Shown here: one piece after another, positions 5,371 to 9,538 of the stretch
Layout: the number at the start of each line of letters is the position of its first letter
Position numbering within the stretch: the first letter of the stretch is position 1
NCBI GenBank assembly: GCA_002420145.1
Contig: DIHL01000059.1
Span: 1 to 9,538, forward strand
Source: Bacteroidetes bacterium UBA5697
Lineage (GTDB): Bacteria; Bacteroidota; Bacteroidia; B-17B0; Aurantibacillaceae
Reading direction: 5' to 3'
Length of the DNA stretch: 9,538 nucleotides
Made by a program: the position numbers and the translations under genes
Notes under the pieces: generated by a model
Databases searched by the model: none
What the model saw: the letters and a program-made list of their open reading frames with translations, nothing else
Told to the model about the DNA's origin: nothing

Positions 5371-5440
5371 CGGTTAATAGTCGTTTAGATTCGTATACAG
5401 TTGTTTGTAATCGTTTGTAGTCGAAAAAAGTCGTTTTTTA
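5371..5440. repeat. Array of seven decamers in 10-base register upstream of ssb
   Basis: TCG or TTG begins at 5381, 5391, 5401, 5411, 5421 and 5431, exactly every ten bases. The consensus is TCGTTTGTAG, or CTACAAACGA on the ssb sense strand. The best copies are 5381-5390, 5401-5410 and 5411-5420. Those at 5391, 5421 and 5431 vary in the right half. A seventh, weaker unit (5371-5380) has TCG one base out of register. One copy per helical turn places all sites on one face of the DNA, as for cooperative protein binding. The array lies directly upstream of the predicted ssb -7 element. Confidence 0.6.
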
Positions 5441-5508
5441 TAAACATAGAATTGTGTTGTTAAGCCAATAATCGATAAAAAACATGAATTTTATGGTTAA
5501 TTACTCTT

Positions 5509-5525
5509 GTTTTACTCAGTAAAAC
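5509..5525. promoter_or_regulatory. 17-base inverted repeat, operator-like
   Basis: GTTTTACTCAGTAAAAC has two perfect 8-base arms around a single C. With a one-base centre it cannot form a good RNA hairpin, so a dimeric DNA-binding protein site is the likelier reading. It lies 257 bases upstream of the ssb start and 223 bases upstream of the divergent secreted-protein gene. The regulator is unknown. Confidence 0.4.
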
Positions 5526-5747
5526 GCTTATTTCACCCAATTCTGATTTTTTGTTAATAACGAGTTTATTTCTTTACAAAAAAGTGTTGTTTGAGCCGTA
5601 TTAATTGATTTTTATCAAATTAAATAGTATATGATTTGTGTAGACAAGTTCAATTTTTTTTAAGTATTTAATAATTTCTTAATATTTGATTGATATATAT
5701 AAATTCATTTGTTAACTTTAACTTACTAATTCGTTTACATTTTTTAT
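5526..5747 (+). other. AT-rich upstream region of the secreted-protein pair
   Basis: This stretch must contain the promoter of the two downstream genes, but nothing in it matches the consensus fully. The nearest candidate is TTG at 5686-5688 with TTCATTTG at 5704-5711. It has one mismatch in the -7 element and a 15-base spacer. No gene, RNA fold or repeat stands out otherwise. Confidence 0.3.
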
Positions 5748-6128
5748 ATGATGCAACTTAAATTCATATTGTGTTTCATAATTCCTTTATTTTTTTTAAA
5801 TAAAATCAAGGCTCAATCATCAGATACGCTTCAAATTATTATTGGAGATAAATCAAACTTATCTTCAAATGAGATATTAGTTAAGCAGAAAATTTCTAGT
5901 ATGCCTAATGTAAGATACATGGGTTATTGTTCAAATCATTCACTGTACTTAATAAAAGTGCCCGTAAAGTCTTATTCAACTAAAGTTGAATTTTATGATG
6001 CCTTGATTATTTTAACTGGTTCAACAGATTTGTTATTAAAAGTTGGCGACTTTAGTGATATCATAGGCTCTTGTATTTTTGATAGAGTTGAGGATAATGA
6101 ACAAATTAAAAAAGAATTAGGAAAATAG
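5748..6128 (+). CDS. Small secreted protein of unknown function
   Basis: The 126-residue protein starts with a clear signal peptide (hydrophobic residues 4-17, cleavage probably after KA at 21-22 or the next residue). The mature part (about 100 residues) alternates short helix-like and strand-like segments: EILVKQKISSMPNVRYMGYCSNHSLYLIKV, then VEFYDALIIL, then LLLKVGDFSDIIGSCIF. That order resembles a beta-alpha-beta-beta small domain (HMA- or ferredoxin-like), but there is no metal-binding CxxC and the resemblance is only inferred. Cysteines at about positions 61 and 109 could form a disulphide. Two adjacent ATG codons (5748, 5751) are both possible starts. It ends three bases before the ATG of the large T9SS cargo, so the two are very probably co-transcribed. 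A role linked to that cargo is a guess. Confidence 0.8.
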   Translation: MMQLKFILCFIIPLFFLNKIKAQSSDTLQIIIGDKSNLSSNEILVKQKISSMPNVRYMGYCSNHSLYLIKVPVKSYSTKVEFYDALIILTGSTDLLLKVGDFSDIIGSCIFDRVEDNEQIKKELGK

Positions 6129-6131
6129 ATT

Positions 6132-9100
6132 ATGGTTAAATTTTTATTTAATATTTTTTTTGTAGCATTAGTAGGAAATGCATTTTCTCAAAATGTTGCA
6201 GGTAATTACGTGTTTTCAAATCAACCAACTGCTGCATATACTGCCATTGCTGGAACAACTGTTCATGCAGTAGGTGTTGATGATGCTATCTCAGCATCTA
6301 TTACTTTGCCTTTTACTTTTCAGTATGGTTGTTCAAATAAAACAACAATTAAAATTTCATCTAATGGTTGGTTAACCTTTAACACTGGTCTAACAGGCTC
6401 ATCTAATACTAACGATTTAGATAATGCATCTAATTCTTTAACTAACCCACTTATTGTTGCCCCCTTATGGGATGATCATGCGGTTGGTACTGGTGGTGCA
6501 GTGAGATACCAAACAACTGGTACAGCTCCTAATAGAATATTTAAAGTAGAGTGGTTTAAAACGGAGTGGAGTTATTCTGCAACTAATCCTGTTATATCTT
6601 TTCAAGCATGGCTTTATGAAACTTCTAATCTTATCGAATTTAGATATTTACAAGAGGCAGCTGCTGTTTCTGGAGGAGGAGCTTCAATTGGTTTAATGGG
6701 AGCAACAAGTGGAGATTTTATCTCTATTAATACTACGCCTGCAGCATCAACAGTTACTGAAACTAGTAATATAACTACAAAACCTATCAATAATGCGGTT
6801 TATCGTTTTACTCCTAATTCATGTTCAGGAGCTCCAACTGCTGGAACTGCTGTTGCTAGTCCATCAGCCAATTGCGGTCCTTTTACAACTACCTTGTCTT
6901 TAACTGGTAACACTGCAAGTTGTGGTATTACGTATGAATGGTATCATTGTAATACAGCAGGTGGGACCTATACATCTGTTGCTACAGCAACTACTGTTTC
7001 ATCACAAACTTTTGCAATTACCTCAGCAACACCTAAATTTTTTAAATGTGTGGTTACTTGCGGTGCCTCTTCGGCAACGACAGCGGTCATTTCTGCATCT
7101 GTAAGTGCTTCTGCAGCTGGGGCTGGTTCTTATTCAGTTACATTGCCATATGCCGCATCTGGATTAACAAATTGTGGTGCTGGTAATGATATTACCTCTA
7201 CAAATGTTTCTGCTTTGTGTGGTAGTAATAGTTACTTAGGTGGAGAGGATGCTGTTTATATATTTACGCCTACTATAACAACTGCTTTTAGTGGTAGTTT
7301 AACATCTGCTAGTTCTTGGGTAGGAATGACTTTGTTTCAAGGTTGTCCCACAACAACTGGAACTTGCGTGGATTATTCTCAAGGTTCATCGGGTAATCAA
7401 AGTATTACAAGTTGTACCAACGTTTTAACTGCTGGGCAAACTTATTATTTGGTTGTTGATGCATTTCCATCGCCAACTTGTCACCCAACATATTCACTAA
7501 ATTTATCAATGAGTGGATGTTCAGGAATGCCAATAGCAGGTACAGCAGTAACATCACCATCAGTAAATTGCTCTAGTTTTACAACAACCTTGTCTTTAAC
7601 AGGGTCTACAGGCGGCTGTGGTTTAACCTATGAGTGGTTTCATTCTAATGCAGCAGCTGGCACTTATTCATCAATTGCTGCATCAAGCAGCAGTTCTACA
7701 CAAACCTTTGCGGTTACTGGCACAAAATATTTTAAAGCAGTAGTTACTTGTGGAGCTTCATCGGCAACTACAGCGGTGATATCAGCATCAATAAATCCTA
7801 ACTCTGTAGGTACAGGAGCATTAAACGTGTCCTTGCCATATACATCTGGAGCACAAACAACTTGTGGGAATGTTGATGATATTACATCTACAAATGTCAC
7901 AAACATCTGTGGTAGTTCGAGTTATTATACAGGAGAGGATGCTGTTTATATTTTTACACCCACTGTTACAGCGGCATTTAACGCAACATTAACTTCTGGT
8001 GGTTCTTATACTGGTTTAATGTTGTATAATGGATGTCCGACAGGTACTGGAGTTTGCGTGGCAAATAATCAAAGTTCAACAGGTACCAAAACTTTAGCAA
8101 CAACTTCAGGCTCATGCGTCACTACTATAACTGTTACGGCAGGTAATACTTATTATTTAATCGTAGATTCTTATGATGCTCCAGATTGTAATGCGTATAG
8201 TATAGCAATGGCTACAACATCCTTGTCAGCGTCATCCGGCACTATTTGTAACTTGAATTATTCGGCAACTTCCACCACTTTTAGTTTTGAAGTCTTTACA
8301 GGAACTTCATTGCCAACAACCGATGATGTATTGTTTGCTGATTATATTGATCTTGGATTTCCATTTTGTTATGATGGACAATCATATTCAGGTGGATACG
8401 TAGCCTCAAATTCATCTTTTGTTTTTGATGCTGTACCTTGCTTTCCTAATATTTCAACTTCTACCTATGCTGCAGGAGGAGTATCTACTGGATATAGTAT
8501 TTCAGGTGCTGCACCAATAAATGGAACATCAGTTCCTAGAAACGCAATTTTAGCACCTTGGCATGATATTAATCCGGCATCATCAGCAACGGTTGCTGCT
8601 TCGAGAATACAATATGCCATTACTGGAACATCACCGAATAGAAAGGCTGTTATTAGTTGGGAGGAAATTCCAATGTATTCTGGAGCTTGTGAAACAATTG
8701 CAGCATCAAGGGCTTCTAGCCAAATAAAGATTTTTGAAATTGATGGTTCAATTGAAATTCATATTAAAAATAAACAAGTTTGTGCCTCTTGGAATGGTGG
8801 AGACGCTATTTTAGGGTTACAGAATTATAATGGAACTATTTATGTGCCTGCGGTTAATGTAACAGCCCATAACTACCCAACGGATTGGACAATGACTAAT
8901 ACTGCTTATAAATTTACTTCATCATGTAGTGGCACTGGCGCTTGTTTAACAGTTTTGCCAATAAACTTTAAGGAGTTTCATGGAGATCATATTGATGGAG
9001 TAAATACGGTGTGGTGGAGCACGGCTTTAGAAGAAAATCTTTTGCACTTTGTTGTTGAGCGTTCTCAGGATGGAATTAATTTTACAGATATTGGAACCGT

Positions 9101-9509
9101 AATTGCTGATAATAAAGCATCTACATATACATATAAGGATTATCAAGCTCCTGAGGGGATTATTAATTATTATAGAGTTAGATCTGTCGAAATGAATGAA
9201 AAAACTGTTTCTACGAATATAGTGTCTATAAATGGAGGAAAAGATGATTTATTGACCACTTGGCCAATTTATCCAAATCCTGCAAAAACTGAAGTTAATG
9301 TTAGATTAAATTCAAAAAAAGAAGGAAATGCTATTGTTGTTGTTTATGATGTTTTTGGTAGTAAAGTAATTGAAGAACATGAAAAACTTGGAGTTGGAGT
9401 TAGAGTTTATGGAGTAAATGTAGAAAAACTTTCAAAAGGGGTATATTTTATCGAAATTCAAAATGATTTGAATGAGGTAATAACCAAACAAAAATTAGTA
9501 ATTGAATAG
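6132..9509 (+). CDS. Large T9SS-exported surface or adhesin-like protein with tandem Ig-like/PPC-like units
   Basis: This 1125-residue protein has a signal peptide (1-19, cleavage before Gln20). Residues about 25-228 form a nidogen-like beta domain (FQYGCSNKTTIKISSNGWLTF, IVAPLWDDH). Two tandem units of about 232 residues follow, starting at Cys231 and Cys463. Each has an Ig-like half (FTTTLSLTG, TYEW, CGASSATTAVISAS) and a PPC-like half (DITSTNV, GEDAVYIFTPT, AGQTYYLVVD). A second nidogen-like region spans about 700-935 (LGFPFCYDG, NAILAPWHD, GLQNYNG). A fibronectin-like region follows (about 942-1035, FVVERSQDGINF, YYRVRS). The end (1044-1125) is a type A T9SS sorting domain: YPNPAKTEVNV, VYDVFGSKV, LSKGVYFIEI and a basic tail. 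Such proteins cross the outer membrane by T9SS and are anchored to the surface or released. No catalytic motif is seen, so adhesion or a structural role is likely. The molecule is rich in Ser, Thr, Ala and Cys. No terminator is visible in the last 29 bases. Confidence 0.93.
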   Translation: MVKFLFNIFFVALVGNAFSQNVAGNYVFSNQPTAAYTAIAGTTVHAVGVDDAISASITLPFTFQYGCSNKTTIKISSNGWLTFNTGLTGSSNTNDLDNASNSLTNPLIVAPLWDDHAVGTGGAVRYQTTGTAPNRIFKVEWFKTEWSYSATNPVISFQAWLYETSNLIEFRYLQEAAAVSGGGASIGLMGATSGDFISINTTPAASTVTETSNITTKPINNAVYRFTPNSCSGAPTAGTAVASPSANCGPFTTTLSLTGNTASCGITYEWYHCNTAGGTYTSVATATTVSSQTFAITSATPKFFKCVVTCGASSATTAVISASVSASAAGAGSYSVTLPYAASGLTNCGAGNDITSTNVSALCGSNSYLGGEDAVYIFTPTITTAFSGSLTSASSWVGMTLFQGCPTTTGTCVDYSQGSSGNQSITSCTNVLTAGQTYYLVVDAFPSPTCHPTYSLNLSMSGCSGMPIAGTAVTSPSVNCSSFTTTLSLTGSTGGCGLTYEWFHSNAAAGTYSSIAASSSSSTQTFAVTGTKYFKAVVTCGASSATTAVISASINPNSVGTGALNVSLPYTSGAQTTCGNVDDITSTNVTNICGSSSYYTGEDAVYIFTPTVTAAFNATLTSGGSYTGLMLYNGCPTGTGVCVANNQSSTGTKTLATTSGSCVTTITVTAGNTYYLIVDSYDAPDCNAYSIAMATTSLSASSGTICNLNYSATSTTFSFEVFTGTSLPTTDDVLFADYIDLGFPFCYDGQSYSGGYVASNSSFVFDAVPCFPNISTSTYAAGGVSTGYSISGAAPINGTSVPRNAILAPWHDINPASSATVAASRIQYAITGTSPNRKAVISWEEIPMYSGACETIAASRASSQIKIFEIDGSIEIHIKNKQVCASWNGGDAILGLQNYNGTIYVPAVNVTAHNYPTDWTMTNTAYKFTSSCSGTGACLTVLPINFKEFHGDHIDGVNTVWWSTALEENLLHFVVERSQDGINFTDIGTVIADNKASTYTYKDYQAPEGIINYYRVRSVEMNEKTVSTNIVSINGGKDDLLTTWPIYPNPAKTEVNVRLNSKKEGNAIVVVYDVFGSKVIEEHEKLGVGVRVYGVNVEKLSKGVYFIEIQNDLNEVITKQKLVIE
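6822..8220 (+). repeat. Tandem in-gene duplication, two units of about 696 bp
   Basis: Unit 1 covers 6822-7517 and unit 2 covers 7518 to about 8220, both beginning with the codons for CSG. Blocks such as CGASSATTAVISAS (residues 310-323 and 540-553) and GEDAVYIFTPT (371-381 and 601-611) are identical in both. The DNA differs at many third positions, so the duplication is old or has been recoded. It is a domain duplication inside one gene, not a mobile element. Confidence 0.85.
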
Positions 9510-9538
9510 CAGCGATTTTTGATTTTAAAAAGAGTATT

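Noticed and set aside
5131..5388. Plus-strand open frame of 85 codons over the ssb start and its upstream region
   Set aside because: Its first half is antisense to conserved ssb codons and the rest covers the likely ssb promoter; the composition is not protein-like.
5371..5440. CRISPR array or replication-origin DnaA boxes as an explanation of the decamers
   Set aside because: The units are 10 bases with no spacers, and none resembles TTATCCACA.
5616..5638. Inverted CAAAT / ATTTG pair
   Set aside because: Five-base AT-rich arms 13 bases apart are expected by chance in this composition.
6922..7104. Plus-strand 60-codon frame inside the T9SS cargo
   Set aside because: It is an out-of-frame reading of repetitive Thr/Ala/Ser codons that yields a low-complexity Leu/Gln/His-rich peptide.
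7664..7906. Minus-strand 80-codon frame inside the T9SS cargo
   Set aside because: It is antisense to the second tandem unit, where biased codon use keeps the reverse frame open.

Overview
The window looks like chromosomal DNA of an AT-rich member of the Bacteroidota, most likely Flavobacteriales or a close relative. The support is a 1125-residue exported protein ending in a type A type IX secretion (T9SS) sorting domain, which is restricted to this phylum. Other signs are A/T-rich start regions with little Shine-Dalgarno signal, TAnnTTTG-like -7 elements, and a tRNA gene without an encoded CCA end. Genus cannot be read from the sequence.

Layout. Bases 15-118 hold an elongator-type tRNA with CAU anticodon and its terminator. 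A very small GIY-YIG nuclease gene (127-369) starts 8 bases after the terminator T-run and ends inside a second, 5'-truncated copy of the same tRNA. In that copy (360-467) two 16-base palindromes replace two internal tRNA segments, and a decayed copy of the terminator follows. This mosaic is the most unusual part of the window. Next are a ThrE-family amino-acid exporter (516-1739) and a mitochondrial-type citrate synthase (1894-3216) with a strong terminator. The next 341 bases hold a GC-rich hairpin and a frameshifted tiny ORF. A secreted zinc-dependent phospholipase C / S1-P1-fold enzyme (3558-4547) follows. On the minus strand are a doubtful small ORF, a terminator and a short, tailless single-stranded-DNA-binding protein gene (4914-5252).

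The 495 bases upstream of ssb are rich in apparent control sequences: a 12-base palindrome, a TAnnTTTG-type -7 element reading toward ssb, an array of decamers in exact 10-base register (5371-5440), and a 17-base inverted repeat. Diverging from ssb is a pair of exported proteins three bases apart: a 126-residue secreted protein of unknown function and the 1125-residue T9SS cargo. The cargo has a nidogen-like N-terminal region, two tandem Ig-like plus PPC-like units, a second nidogen-like region, a fibronectin-like region and the sorting domain.

There is no clear single pathway. The window mixes housekeeping functions (tRNA, citrate synthase, ssb), a transporter, two or three exported proteins and one probable selfish or tRNA-associated nuclease element.
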